A DNA stretch of 64,000 bases from Brevundimonas alba (lineage in GTDB: Bacteria > Pseudomonadota > Alphaproteobacteria > Caulobacterales > Caulobacteraceae), in assembly GCF_011927945.1 (NCBI RefSeq), contig NZ_JAATJM010000001.1:381501-445500 (forward strand). The letters run 5' to 3'. Position 1 is the first letter of the stretch. The number at the start of each line of letters is the position of its first letter. Shown here in pieces: positions 9,108-17,180 of the stretch. The position numbers and the translations under genes are program-made. The notes beneath the pieces were generated by a model. That model worked only from the letters and a program-made list of their open reading frames with translations. It ran no database searches and was not told where the DNA came from.

Positions 9108-9355
9108 CAGTCGAACCCGGCCGGTTCGACGCCCTTCGCCTGACCGTCGGCGCCGACGACGATCTTCTCGACGCGCAGCTGGGCGGCCTTGAGCCGGTCC
9201 TCGCAATGGGCCTTGAGGCGCGCGCCCTCCTCGTAGAGGGCGATCGATTCCTCGAGCGGGGCCTGGCCGGACTCGAGGCGGGAGACGATCTGCTCGAGGC
9301 GCTGAAGGGCCTCCTCGAAGCTGAGTTCAGGGGAAAGGGCGGTGCTGTCGGTCAT
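9107..9355 (-). CDS. xseB: Exodeoxyribonuclease VII small subunit
   Basis: The 82-residue subunit forms the helical legs of ExoVII around XseA and stabilises the single-strand nuclease. The signature FEEALQRLEQIVSRLESG is followed by LEESIALYEEGARLKAHCE and LKAAQLRVEKIV, covering the whole family. The C-terminal tail GVEPAGFD also matches the common ending. The large subunit xseA is not in the window. It heads the xseB-csaA-ispA(-dxs) cluster; the stop overlaps the csaA start by one base. Confidence 0.94.
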   Translation of the reverse strand: MTDSTALSPELSFEEALQRLEQIVSRLESGQAPLEESIALYEEGARLKAHCEDRLKAAQLRVEKIVVGADGQAKGVEPAGFD

Positions 9356-9436
9356 CGGCGGCGACCCTAGAGGGGCGAACGCGAGGCTTCAACGACAAGG
9401 ATCAAGCTGGGGGTCGGGGTGGGCCGTTTTCCGGCT

Positions 9437-10090
9437 TCAGCGGCGCTCGTAGCGGCGCTGGGACCAGTACTTGAAGCCTTGGTTGTGGACCAGCTTCCAG
9501 CCGTCGGCTTTCAGCCGCTTGCCGACCATGTGGTTGAAATAGCCGTGGGCGAGGACCAGCACGTCCTGACCGGCTTCGGCGCGGGCGATCAGGGCCTGGG
9601 CGGCTTTTTCGGAGCGGACCTCGGCCTCGCGGCGGGTCTCCTGCCCCTCGTGATGGTTGAAGGCGTGCCACCAGACCCGGGCCACGGCGCCCCAGTATTT
9701 GGGCGGCAGCTTGAACCACGAGGGGAAGCGCGGCGGCGGCAGGGGCGCCTCGATGAACAGGGCGTCCGACATGACCTCGCGCCCGGCGGCGATGGCGGCG
9801 GCGGTTTCCTGCGCCCGGGGACGGGTCGAGGCGTAGATCGCGCCGGCGCCCTCGGCGGTGGCCAGCAGCTCGGGCGGCGGGGTCTGGCCGGCGCGCAGGC
9901 CGCCGACCTCATACTTCGCCCACCAGTCGCGATACTGGTCTGAGGTCAGCAGGCATTTGCGCGACAAGGCGGGCTCGCCGTGACGGGCGAGGATGATGGC
10001 GCCGGGGCGGACGGAGACGAGGGCCGCCGCGCGCTGAACGGGCGCCGGGGCCGGCTGATCGGTGGTGGGTTCTCGGGCGGGAGCTGACAT
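9437..10090 (-). CDS. Histidine phosphatase superfamily protein (PGM-like)
   Basis: A cytosolic phosphatase-type fold with the catalytic RHG motif (IILARHGEPALS), the STRPRAQETA second arginine motif, and the late catalytic His in LVLAHGYFNHMVGK. That gives the full set of catalytic residues of the branch-1/SixA-like histidine phosphatases, but the substrate cannot be read from sequence. The insert around PPRFPSWFKLPPKYWGAV is not typical of glycolytic phosphoglycerate mutases. The frame opens at 10111; the ATG at 10090 (MSAPAREP) is preferred. It is 36 bases after the HDAC-family gene and probably co-transcribed. Confidence 0.85.
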   Translation of the reverse strand: MSAPAREPTTDQPAPAPVQRAAALVSVRPGAIILARHGEPALSRKCLLTSDQYRDWWAKYEVGGLRAGQTPPPELLATAEGAGAIYASTRPRAQETAAAIAAGREVMSDALFIEAPLPPPRFPSWFKLPPKYWGAVARVWWHAFNHHEGQETRREAEVRSEKAAQALIARAEAGQDVLVLAHGYFNHMVGKRLKADGWKLVHNQGFKYWSQRRYERR

Positions 10091-10126
10091 AAGCGGCGGG
10101 CGGGAAAGCATTTTGCGTTCCGGCCC

Positions 10127-11047
10127 CTAGTCCTCCCCCAAAGCCTGGACATGGGCGGCCGCCGAACGACCGAGCCCTTCAAGGTCGTAGCCGCCCTCGA
10201 GCGAGGAAACAACCTTGCCGGCGCAGCACGATCGCGCGACCTCGACCACGGCGCGGGTGGCCCAGGCGAAATCCGCGGCCTCGAGGCTCTGATGGGCCAG
10301 CGGATCGCGGCGGTGGGCGTCGAAGCCAGCGGAGATCAGGATCAGGTCCGGACGGAACGCCTCGAGCGCCGGCATCAGGCCGCCAGAGAAGGTGGCGCGC
10401 CACGCCTCGCGGGCGGCATGCGGCGGCACCGGCACGTTGACGATATTGCCGACCCCGGTATCGGACGCCGCGCCCGTGCCCGGATAGAGCGGCATCTGGT
10501 GGATCGAGCCAAGGAACAGGCTGTCATGGGCCTCGAACGCTGCCTGGGTGCCGTTGCCGTGGTGGACGTCGAAGTCGATGACGGCCACGCGGGCCATGCC
10601 CCCGGACTGGGCGACGCGGGCGGCGACAGCGACGTTGGAGAACAGACAGAAGCCCATGGCCCGGTCCGGCTCGGCGTGGTGGCCGGGCGGGCGGACGGCG
10701 GCGAAGGCGCGGGCGGTCTCGCCCCGGGCCACGGCGCGCACCGCGTCGACCACCGCTCCGGCCGAGAGTCGGGCTGCGCGGATGCTGCCGGGCGACAGGA
10801 CGGTGTCGGCGTCCAGCGCGTTGAGGCCCTCAGGCGGGGAGGCGTTCAGAAGGCGGGCGACGTAGTCGACGGGATGCAGCCGCTCGAGGTCAGCGATGGC
10901 GGCTTCGGTCGCGGCCCGGCGATCACGGGAGAGGCCGGCGTCGTCGAGGGCGTCGAGCACGGCCTGCAGCCGCTCGGGCCGCTCCGGATGCCCGGCGCCG
11001 GGCCGGTGCTCGATCATGTCGGGATGGGTGAAGAGGGTGACGCTCAC
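10127..11047 (-). CDS. Histone-deacetylase-family (class II-like) deacetylase
   Basis: A 306-residue zinc amidohydrolase of the arginase/deacetylase fold, related to acetoin utilisation proteins and acetylpolyamine amidohydrolases. Visible catalytic elements are [18 protein letters not shown] (the His pair and Gly-Phe-Cys), [13 protein letters not shown] (Asp and His zinc ligands with charge relay), PLYPGTG, and [16 protein letters not shown] (second Asp ligand), closed by [11 protein letters not shown] with no catalytic Tyr replacement. The natural substrate, an acetylated protein lysine or a polyamine, is unknown. The gene precedes the phosphatase on the same strand. Confidence 0.92.
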   Translation of the reverse strand: MSVTLFTHPDMIEHRPGAGHPERPERLQAVLDALDDAGLSRDRRAATEAAIADLERLHPVDYVARLLNASPPEGLNALDADTVLSPGSIRAARLSAGAVVDAVRAVARGETARAFAAVRPPGHHAEPDRAMGFCLFSNVAVAARVAQSGGMARVAVIDFDVHHGNGTQAAFEAHDSLFLGSIHQMPLYPGTGAASDTGVGNIVNVPVPPHAAREAWRATFSGGLMPALEAFRPDLILISAGFDAHRRDPLAHQSLEAADFAWATRAVVEVARSCCAGKVVSSLEGGYDLEGLGRSAAAHVQALGED

Positions 11048-11110
11048 GGTGCGAGATTATGCGCCTCCGCCGCACTTGTCGCGCCCGGATCGAGGTTGTA
11101 GGCGCCGGTC

Positions 11111-11644
11111 ATGACCGAGCCCCTGATCCGCCCCGCCACCGACGCCGACGCCGCGGCCCTCGCCGACCTCGGACGGCAGACCTTCATCGACACCTTCGTG
11201 GCGGCGGAGGGCTTCGCCATCCCCTATCCGGCGGAGGATCTGAGCGTCTTCCTCGATGCCAGCTTCAATCCGGAGACGATACGCACCAAGCTGAAGGAGC
11301 CCGGCGCGGCCTGGTGGGTGGCCGACCGGGGCGGCGAGCTTCTGGCCTTCGCCAACACCGGGCCGAACACCCTGCCCCACCCCGAGGCGCGGGCCAGCCA
11401 TGCCGAACTGCGGCGGCTCTACGTGTCGAAGTCGGCGCAGGGGCTCGGCCTCGGGACCAAGCTGCTGGCCGTGTCGCTGGAGTGGATGGCGGCGAACTCG
11501 GACGGCCCGCTGTGGATCGGCGTGTGGAGCGGCAACCTGAAGGCGCAGAAGCTGTATGCGGCCTACGGGTTCGAAAAGGCCGGCGAGTATCAGTATCCGG
11601 TCGGCCGCTGGCTGGACGACGAGTTCATCCTGCGACGGGGATAG
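11111..11644 (+). CDS. GNAT-family N-acetyltransferase
   Basis: A 177-residue acetyl-CoA-dependent acetyltransferase. The acetyl-CoA pyrophosphate loop appears in LRRLYVSKSAQGLGLGTKLL (Q-x-x-G-x-G/A pattern), motif B follows in LWIGVWSGNLKAQKLYAAYGF with the usual NxxAxxxYxxxGF, and the N-terminus IRPATDADAAALADLGRQTF is standard. The closing W-LDDEFILRR tail is found in GNAT proteins that act on small molecules, but no substrate can be assigned. It is transcribed divergently from the HDAC gene and converges with the next gene. Confidence 0.88.
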   Translation: MTEPLIRPATDADAAALADLGRQTFIDTFVAAEGFAIPYPAEDLSVFLDASFNPETIRTKLKEPGAAWWVADRGGELLAFANTGPNTLPHPEARASHAELRRLYVSKSAQGLGLGTKLLAVSLEWMAANSDGPLWIGVWSGNLKAQKLYAAYGFEKAGEYQYPVGRWLDDEFILRRG

Positions 11645-11657
11645 ACGACGGCCAGTT

Positions 11658-12311
11658 TTATGGGGCTTGCGACCGCATATGATCCTGAATCAGGACGTGC
11701 CGGATCTGAGCCATGGTCATCTGCCAGCTACGCATGTCCGCCGTCTGAGCTGGGCCCGAAACCACGGTGATGTAGGCCCAGCCGTCCCGTTGCGACGCCA
11801 TGACGATGGACGAAACGTCACGACCGTCTTTGGTCGCATTGAAGCGCGCTCCCTCCGCGGGTTCGAGACCTTCCAATCCAGTCCTCGCAAAATAGGTCTC
11901 TCGCGTCGCCCCCGGATAGCCCCTGACCACGGTCTGGCTGAAGCCATCAAGAATTTCGCGGATCGTAGCCGGCCGCGGCAGCCGATAGGCGAGAGAGAAC
12001 ATTTCCTGCTCGTCGATGCTCGTACCGCAGCCGACGACATCGTCGGCTTCGTCCATCAGCTCGATGAACGCCCGCGAGTCATCCGGGTCCAGTAGGCAAA
12101 GCAGGTTGCTGCGAATGTGGACAACACTCCCGCTCCGGCCGTCGGTGACGTTGGAGAAGGCGTTGGGCCGATCAGAGGCAGCGATCATTTGATCGGCGTG
12201 TATCCGAGCCCGTTCAATCTGTTCGGGCGTCGGAGAAGGCAGCCTCTCCTGCGCGGTGAATCCCTGCAGACCGAACGCGAGCAGCCCCGCAACTATGAAC
12301 CTGGCGATCAT
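11658..12311 (-). CDS. Secreted protein of unknown function
   Basis: About 217 residues starting MIARFIVAGLLAFGLQGFTA, a plain signal peptide; an in-frame upstream start at 12329 adds six residues and was not chosen. The mature protein has two Cys (LLCLLD and VVGCGTSID) that could pair. No family motif was recognised; the C-terminal half (SSIVMASQRDGWAYITVVSG) looks like a beta-rich domain. Local base composition (about 60% GC by eye) is below that of its neighbours, so a recent arrival is possible. It converges with the GNAT gene. Confidence 0.6.
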   Translation of the reverse strand: MIARFIVAGLLAFGLQGFTAQERLPSPTPEQIERARIHADQMIAASDRPNAFSNVTDGRSGSVVHIRSNLLCLLDPDDSRAFIELMDEADDVVGCGTSIDEQEMFSLAYRLPRPATIREILDGFSQTVVRGYPGATRETYFARTGLEGLEPAEGARFNATKDGRDVSSIVMASQRDGWAYITVVSGPAQTADMRSWQMTMAQIRHVLIQDHMRSQAP

Positions 12312-12442
12312 TACCCCACCCCTTGCCACGCCAAGGGAGCATCGATGAGGCCGGTTCGTCCATCCTGATTTCGGCGTCGATACCGCATCATGGGCGGATT
12401 ATTCGACAGGGAACGCTGCCCACCCGCCCCCGTTTGGGCCGT

Positions 12443-13168
12443 ATGCGCGACGTTCGGATCGGCACCTCGGGCTGGGCCTACAAGGACTGGAACGGGCCGT
12501 TCTATCCGGAAGAGGTCAAGGCGGCGGGGCGGCTGGAGTATATTTCGCGCCGGTTCCGGACGCTGGAGATCAACGCCAGCTTCTACCGGATGCCGACCGA
12601 GCAAGCCGTCGCGGCGTGGCGGGACCAGACGCCGGACGACTTCCTGTTCGCCTGGAAGGCCTCGCGCTTCCTGACCCACAACAAGAAGCTGAAGGATCCG
12701 GTCGAGCCGCTGGCCCGAATGTTCGGGATGCTCGCCGGGTTGGGCGACAAGATCGGGCCGATCCTGTTCCAGCTGCCGCCGAACCTGCATCGCAACGACG
12801 AACGGCTGCAGACTTTCCTCGATGCGCTGCCTGAGGGCTACCGCTACAGCGTCGAGTTCCGGCACCCCGGCTGGTACGCAGACGGGGTGCTGGAGAGGCT
12901 GCGCAGGCGGAACGTCGCGCTGTGCATCTCGGATCATCACGATGCGCCGGCTCCGTGGGAGACGACGGCGGACTTCATCTATCTGCGCGGTCATGGTCCG
13001 GGCGGGCACTACCACGGCCGCTACGGCGAGGCGGCTCTGAGGGAATGGGCGGAAGCGATCCGGGGGTGGCGCAGGGACCGGGAGGTCTTCGTCTATTTCG
13101 ACAACGACATCAAAAGCGCCGCGCCGGCGGATGCGGAACAGCTGATTGGGCTGCTGGAAAAGGCCTGA
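12443..13168 (+). CDS. DUF72 (YecE-like) TIM-barrel protein
   Basis: The 241-residue frame shows the DUF72 hallmarks: VRIGTSGWAYKDWNG at the N-terminus, FYPEE, LEINASFYRMPTE, FAWKASRFLTH, ILFQLPPNLHRN, SVEFRHPGWY, and the C-terminal VFVYFDNDIKSAAPADA. The family folds like a TIM barrel related to endonuclease IV, but no activity is established. The frame remains open upstream to 12323, with no similarity there; the ATG at 12443 directly precedes the first strand. It is followed 12 bases later by the VWA gene and may share its transcript. Confidence 0.92.
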   Translation: MRDVRIGTSGWAYKDWNGPFYPEEVKAAGRLEYISRRFRTLEINASFYRMPTEQAVAAWRDQTPDDFLFAWKASRFLTHNKKLKDPVEPLARMFGMLAGLGDKIGPILFQLPPNLHRNDERLQTFLDALPEGYRYSVEFRHPGWYADGVLERLRRRNVALCISDHHDAPAPWETTADFIYLRGHGPGGHYHGRYGEAALREWAEAIRGWRRDREVFVYFDNDIKSAAPADAEQLIGLLEKA

Positions 13169-13180
13169 TAGGGTCGCCCC

Positions 13181-14359
13181 ATGCTCCTCCCCTTCTTCAC
13201 CGCCCTGCGCGACGCGAAAGTGCCCGTGTCGATGAAGGAATGGCTCCATCTGATGGAGGCCATGGACAAGGATGTCGCCGGAGGAAAGGTTGAGGACTTC
13301 TACCACCTGTCGCGGGCGGTGCTGGTCAAGGACGAGAAGCATTACGACCGCTTCGACCAGGTGTTCGGCAAGGTGTTCGCCGGCGTGGAGACGGTCGGCG
13401 CGGGCGAGGATCTGACCGCCGACATCCCCGAGGACTGGCTGAAGCTGCTGACAGAGAAATACCTGACCGACGAGGAGAAGGCGCAGATCGAGGCGCTCGG
13501 CGGGTTCGACAAGCTTATGGAGACGCTGAAGCAGCGGCTCGAGGAGCAGCAGGGGCGGCATCAGGGCGGGAACAAGTGGATCGGCACCGGAGGGACGAGC
13601 CCGTTCGGGCACGGCGGCTACAATCCCGAAGGCGTCCGCATCGGCGGGCCGGGGCGGCAGGGCCGCGCGGTCAAGGTCTGGGAGAAGCGCGAATACCGGA
13701 ACCTCGACGATCAGGTCGAGCTGGGCACGCGCAACATCAAGGTGGCGCTGCGCCGGCTCCGCCGGTTCGCGCGGCAGGGCATGCCCGACGAGCTGGACAT
13801 GGACGCGACCATCGACGGGACCGCGCGTCAGGGCTGGCTCGACATCCACATGCGGCCCGAGCGGCGCAACACCATCAAGGTGCTGCTGTTCCTCGACATC
13901 GGCGGCTCGATGGATGCCCATGTGAAGATGTGCGAGGAGCTGTTCTCGGCGGCCAAGACCGAGTTCAAACATCTGGAATTCTTCTACTTCCACAACTGCC
14001 TCTACGAGGGGGTGTGGAAGGACAACCGGCGTCGGCATTCGGAGAAGATCCCGACCTGGGAGCTGCTGCACAAATGCCCGGCGGACTGGCGCGCCATCTT
14101 CGTCGGCGACGCTACCATGAGCCCCTATGAGGTGACCATGCCCGGCGGCTCGGTCGAGCACTGGAACGAGGAGGCCGGCGCCGTCTGGCTGAAGCGGGCC
14201 ACACAGCAATGGGACAAGGTCGCGTGGCTGAACCCGTCGCAGGAGCGGTACTGGAGCTATTCGGCCTCGGTCGGGATGATCCGCGAACTGGTCGACGAGC
14301 GGATGTATCCGCTGACGCTGGCCGGACTGGAGAAGGCGATGCGGGCGCTCGCCAAATAG
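13181..14359 (+). CDS. CoxE-like VWA-domain protein
   Basis: A 392-residue cytosolic protein with a helical N-terminal half (LLPFFTALRDAKVPVSMKEW) and a C-terminal von Willebrand A domain. The MIDAS loop reads FLDIGGSMDAHV, that is D-x-G-x-S-M rather than the textbook D-x-S-x-S; the later Thr and Asp (FVGDATMSPYE) look intact. CoxE-family proteins usually work with a MoxR-type AAA+ ATPase to remodel or insert metal into a client enzyme. No MoxR gene lies in this window, so the partner must be elsewhere. The N-terminal and FYFHNCLYEGVWKDN stretches are characteristic of this subgroup. Confidence 0.88.
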   Translation: MLLPFFTALRDAKVPVSMKEWLHLMEAMDKDVAGGKVEDFYHLSRAVLVKDEKHYDRFDQVFGKVFAGVETVGAGEDLTADIPEDWLKLLTEKYLTDEEKAQIEALGGFDKLMETLKQRLEEQQGRHQGGNKWIGTGGTSPFGHGGYNPEGVRIGGPGRQGRAVKVWEKREYRNLDDQVELGTRNIKVALRRLRRFARQGMPDELDMDATIDGTARQGWLDIHMRPERRNTIKVLLFLDIGGSMDAHVKMCEELFSAAKTEFKHLEFFYFHNCLYEGVWKDNRRRHSEKIPTWELLHKCPADWRAIFVGDATMSPYEVTMPGGSVEHWNEEAGAVWLKRATQQWDKVAWLNPSQERYWSYSASVGMIRELVDERMYPLTLAGLEKAMRALAK

Positions 14360-14393
14360 GCTAGGTTCGGCTCATCCGTTCAGGAGGTTTGCC

Positions 14394-14906
14394 ATGCTCG
14401 CCGCCGCCGTCGCCGCCCTTCTCCTTCAGCAGGCCGCCGCCGGGCAGGTGGTGTGGCAGGGTCCGCCGCCGACAGAGCCTGTTGCGGTCTCTGCGCCTGC
14501 CGATGCACCAGCCATTCCCGACTGGGCGCGGGCCGATCCCTATGGCTACGAGCGTTCCGAATGCAGTCCGCTGTTGCGGGCAGCGAATGAGAGCATGGAG
14601 GCCTGTCAGGCGCGGGTGCGGGCGGCGCTGGCCGCCAATCTCGGCGACGCCCTGCCCGCGGGTCTGGCGACGGCGAACGCGGCCGACCAGTGCCGGCAGG
14701 CGGCGGCGGGCGACCGCTATGCCCTGCAGTGTGGCGCGCCGAGCCGGTCGGGGCCCGCCGCTACCCAGCTTGTGGAGCGCGCCTGCGAAACCCGGCCCCG
14801 GGCGCAGCCGCAGGGCGGCGTGGCCTGGACGGAGGAATGCCGTCCCGCTGACGGCTCCAAGCCGGCCGAGGAAGGCCTGACCTTCCGACTAGGCGGGAAC
14901 GACTAG
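14394..14906 (+). CDS. Small secreted protein with several cysteines, unknown
   Basis: The 170-residue frame starts at an ATG preceded by AGGAGG 6 bases upstream, an almost perfect ribosome site. The N-terminus MLAAAVAALLLQQAAAGQ is a signal-like segment. The mature part is Pro/Ala-rich, then carries six Cys (RSECSPLL, EACQAR, DQCRQA, LQCGAP, RACETR, EECRPA), an even number compatible with disulfides in the periplasm. No domain was recognised. A long perfect hairpin at 14920-14944 follows the stop. Confidence 0.65.
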   Translation: MLAAAVAALLLQQAAAGQVVWQGPPPTEPVAVSAPADAPAIPDWARADPYGYERSECSPLLRAANESMEACQARVRAALAANLGDALPAGLATANAADQCRQAAAGDRYALQCGAPSRSGPAATQLVERACETRPRAQPQGGVAWTEECRPADGSKPAEEGLTFRLGGND

Positions 14907-14919
14907 ACCGGACACGCGA

Positions 14920-14944
14920 ACGCCGTCCGCGATGCGGACGGCGT
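14920..14944. terminator. Perfect 11-base hairpin between convergent genes
   Basis: ACGCCGTCCGC-GAT-GCGGACGGCGT is an exact inverted repeat with a three-base loop. It lies between the secreted-protein gene (ends 14906) and the CsbD gene (ends 14964), the place of a shared terminator. It lacks a T-run on either side. Confidence 0.6.
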
Positions 14945-14963
14945 CACGGTCGGTGAAGCGAAC

Positions 14964-15146
14964 CTAGTTGCGGTTGTCGCGGATGGTGTCTTTCAAACCG
15001 CCGACGGCGTTCTGGATCTTGCCTTCCGCCTGGTCGGCGCGGCCTTCGGCTTTCAGCTTCTCGTCGCCGGTGACCTTGCCGGCCGCTTCCTTGATGTTTC
15101 CGCCGAGGTTCTTGGCGGCGCCTTCGACGCGATCATGATCGGGCAT
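14964..15146 (-). CDS. CsbD-family stress protein
   Basis: A 60-residue hydrophilic helical protein with the CsbD pattern: HDRVEGAAKNLGGNIKEAAG, then KVTGDEKLKAEGRADQAEGK and IQNAVGGLKDTI. Family members are induced by general stress and are intrinsically flexible; their molecular role is not known. The ATG at 15146 has AGGAG about 8 bases upstream. It is a single-gene unit, transcribed toward the hairpin at 14920-14944. Confidence 0.92.
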   Translation of the reverse strand: MPDHDRVEGAAKNLGGNIKEAAGKVTGDEKLKAEGRADQAEGKIQNAVGGLKDTIRDNRN

Positions 15147-15232
15147 TGAAACTCTCCTGAACGACTTGGCCGCTATGACCAGATGTCGACATAGAGAGCG
15201 GATCGCGGGCCCCGGCGTTCCGTATGGTTCAG

Positions 15233-15703
15233 CTAGCCGTGACGCCTCAGCCAGACCGCGACGGCCCAGGCGTGGGCGTCGTGGCGGAGTTCGTTGAGGG
15301 CCGTGTGGGGGTGTAGCCAGACCAGTTCGTGGTCGGCTTCGACCTTGGCCTTTGGGTCCAGCGACAGCTGTTCCGCGATCCAGAAGCCCGCGATGTTGTT
15401 GACCGGCGCGCCGTCGGACTTGCGGAAATATTGAGCGGCCTCAGCGAGGCGGACGAAGGGGCGAACGGCCATGCCCGTCTCCTCGACGAACTCGCGGACC
15501 AGCGCCTGTTCCTCCGTCTCGTCGCCATCGATGGCGCCGCCCGGCAGGTCGTAATAGCTGGCGTCGCCGCGGTCGACGCGAACGCAGGCCAGCCGGCTGT
15601 CATGGAAGACGAGGCCGAACGCCGTCGGGCGCTGCAGATAATCGAGGGCCGGGTCACGGTCGCCGAACTGGAGCATGGGTGGAGGCGGACGCATCGCGAT
15701 CAC
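15233..15703 (-). CDS. Nudix hydrolase
   Basis: A pyrophosphohydrolase with a full Nudix box: GGAIDGDETEEQALVREF followed by VEETGM, matching G-x5-E-x7-R-E-U-x-E-E-x-G-U. The 156 residues (start GTG at 15703; ATG at 15694 is possible) also contain AFGLVFHDSRLACVRVDRGD before the box and a C-terminal helix. The substrate is unknown; members clear oxidised nucleotides or other NDP-X compounds. Its start codon interlocks with the stop of the upstream receiver-kinase gene (GTGA overlap), so it is part of the sensory operon by translation coupling. Confidence 0.92.
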   Translation of the reverse strand: MIAMRPPPPMLQFGDRDPALDYLQRPTAFGLVFHDSRLACVRVDRGDASYYDLPGGAIDGDETEEQALVREFVEETGMAVRPFVRLAEAAQYFRKSDGAPVNNIAGFWIAEQLSLDPKAKVEADHELVWLHPHTALNELRHDAHAWAVAVWLRRHG

Positions 15704-16758
15704 AGATCGAAGGCGAGACGGGCGCGGACGCCCTGGTGCGCCGGGTCGATGTCAACGACCGAGCGCAGGCCGGACGCCATGGCCGAGATGATCTTGCCGC
15801 CGAGGCCGGTGCCCTTGGGCTTGCCGTCGCCGATGCCGGGGCCGTCGTCCTCGACCGTCAGAAGGGCGCGACCGTTCTCCGGATCGCGCTGGAGGATGAC
15901 GCGGATCTCGCCGGCCTGACCGGGGCCATAGGCGTATTTGACGGCGTTGGTGACCAGTTCGGTGACGATGACGCCCAGCGACACGGCCTGATCTGTTGAG
16001 ACGGCCAGCGGTTCGGCCTGCAGGGTCAGGGTCGGAGAGCCTTCGCCGGGGGCCAGCGACTTGTTCAGTTCCGCGATCAGGCCGTCGAGGTATTCGTCCA
16101 TGGCCACGACGCTCATGTCGTCAGAGGTGTAGAGGCGGCGGTGGACGTGGGCCACGGCCTCGATCCGGGCCTGGGCCTCCCTGAGCGCGGCCTTGGCGCC
16201 GTCGTCGGCGAGGTCGCGCAGCTGCAGCGACATGAAACTGGAGACCAGTTGCAGGGAGTTGCCGACGCGGTGATTGACCTCGCGCAGCATGGCCTCGGCG
16301 CGGTCGCGGGCGAGGCGAACCTGCTCCTGCGCCTCCTCGTTCTCGCGCTGCAGGCGGCGCCGGGTGACGGCGTCCTGCAGGGCGTTGCGCAGCAGGGCGG
16401 TGAAGTCCTCGGACACGTCCTTGATGACGTAGTCGGCGGCGCCGGCGCGGAGAGCGGCCACGGCGATGCGGCCTTCCTGCGCCCCGGTGACATAGACCAC
16501 CGGCGGCGGGGTCTCGAGGGCGATGATGTCGGGCAGGACGTCCAGCCCTTCGCGGCCGGGCATGTAGTGGTCGAGGGCGACGACATCGAAGTCGCCGGCG
16601 CGCGCGCTCAGGATCTCGAGCCCCGCGTCGCCGTCGGGCGCGCAGGTGACGGCGTAGCCGTGGCGGCCCAGCTCCTTCTCGACGAGGCGCGACAGGCCGC
16701 GATCATCGTCGATGTAGAGCAGGCGTATGACCTGGCCGGTGTCGCTCAAAGCGGTCAA
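15700..16758 (-). CDS. Hybrid receiver - HWE/HisKA_2 sensor kinase, soluble
   Basis: The 352-residue protein has an N-terminal receiver (LLYIDDDRGLSRL, phospho-acceptor Asp in VVALDHYMPG, switch Lys in YVIKDVSED) joined through a coiled coil to a HisKA_2 kinase core (MLREVNHRVGNSLQLVSSFM, phospho-His in NHR) and an HATPase with ELVTNAVKYAYG and VEDDGPGIG. It has no membrane helix. The receiver-in-front layout means that its kinase activity is probably controlled by phosphorylation from the CHASE3 kinase encoded upstream. The partner output regulator is not in the window. Start ATG overlaps the previous stop by four bases (ATGA). Confidence 0.9.
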   Translation of the reverse strand: MTALSDTGQVIRLLYIDDDRGLSRLVEKELGRHGYAVTCAPDGDAGLEILSARAGDFDVVALDHYMPGREGLDVLPDIIALETPPPVVYVTGAQEGRIAVAALRAGAADYVIKDVSEDFTALLRNALQDAVTRRRLQRENEEAQEQVRLARDRAEAMLREVNHRVGNSLQLVSSFMSLQLRDLADDGAKAALREAQARIEAVAHVHRRLYTSDDMSVVAMDEYLDGLIAELNKSLAPGEGSPTLTLQAEPLAVSTDQAVSLGVIVTELVTNAVKYAYGPGQAGEIRVILQRDPENGRALLTVEDDGPGIGDGKPKGTGLGGKIISAMASGLRSVVDIDPAHQGVRARLAFDL

Positions 16759-17180
16759 TCGATATCCGGAGCCTGCATCACCGACAGGAACAGGCCCAGC
16801 TGGCGGATCGCGCCGGCGAAGCTTTCGTAGTCCACCGGCTTGGTGATGTAGACGTTGCAGCCGAGGTCGTAGCAGCGCTGGATCTCGACCTTGTCGTCGG
16901 TGGTGGTCAGCACCACGACCGGGGCGCGGCGCAGGCGTTCGTCGCCCTTGACCCGCGCCAGGATGTCGGTGCCCGACATGTCCGGCAGGTTGAGGTCGAG
17001 CAGGATCAGCATCGGCCCGTTCATGCGGACCTCCTCGCTGAACAGGTAGTCGAGCGCCGTGCCGCCGTCGTCGAAATGGACGATGTCGTTGGAGATGTTG
17101 GCGCGCCGGATGTTCTTCTCGATCAGCCGTGCGTGGCCGTGGTCGTCCTCGACCATGACGATCTTGACCGGGTTGCTCAT
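16755..17180 (-). CDS. Stand-alone receiver protein (Rcp1/CheY-like)
   Basis: A 141-residue single-domain response regulator with the acidic pair in IVMVEDDHGHARLIEKNI, phospho-acceptor Asp in LILLDLNLPDMSG, Thr in VVVLTTTDDK and Lys in VYITKPVDYESF. It resembles the Rcp1 group that works with phytochrome-type or CHASE-type kinases. Lacking an output domain, it likely carries phosphate between the CHASE3 kinase (upstream) and the receiver-HWE kinase (downstream), or binds a target directly. Both borders are four-base ATGA overlaps, so the three proteins should be made in step. Confidence 0.93.
   Translation of the reverse strand: MSNPVKIVMVEDDHGHARLIEKNIRRANISNDIVHFDDGGTALDYLFSEEVRMNGPMLILLDLNLPDMSGTDILARVKGDERLRRAPVVVLTTTDDKVEIQRCYDLGCNVYITKPVDYESFAGAIRQLGLFLSVMQAPDID

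Noticed and set aside
12311..14209. 632-codon minus-strand frame over DUF72 and VWA genes
   Set aside because: It covers two genes with recognisable domains on the plus strand and has low-complexity composition.
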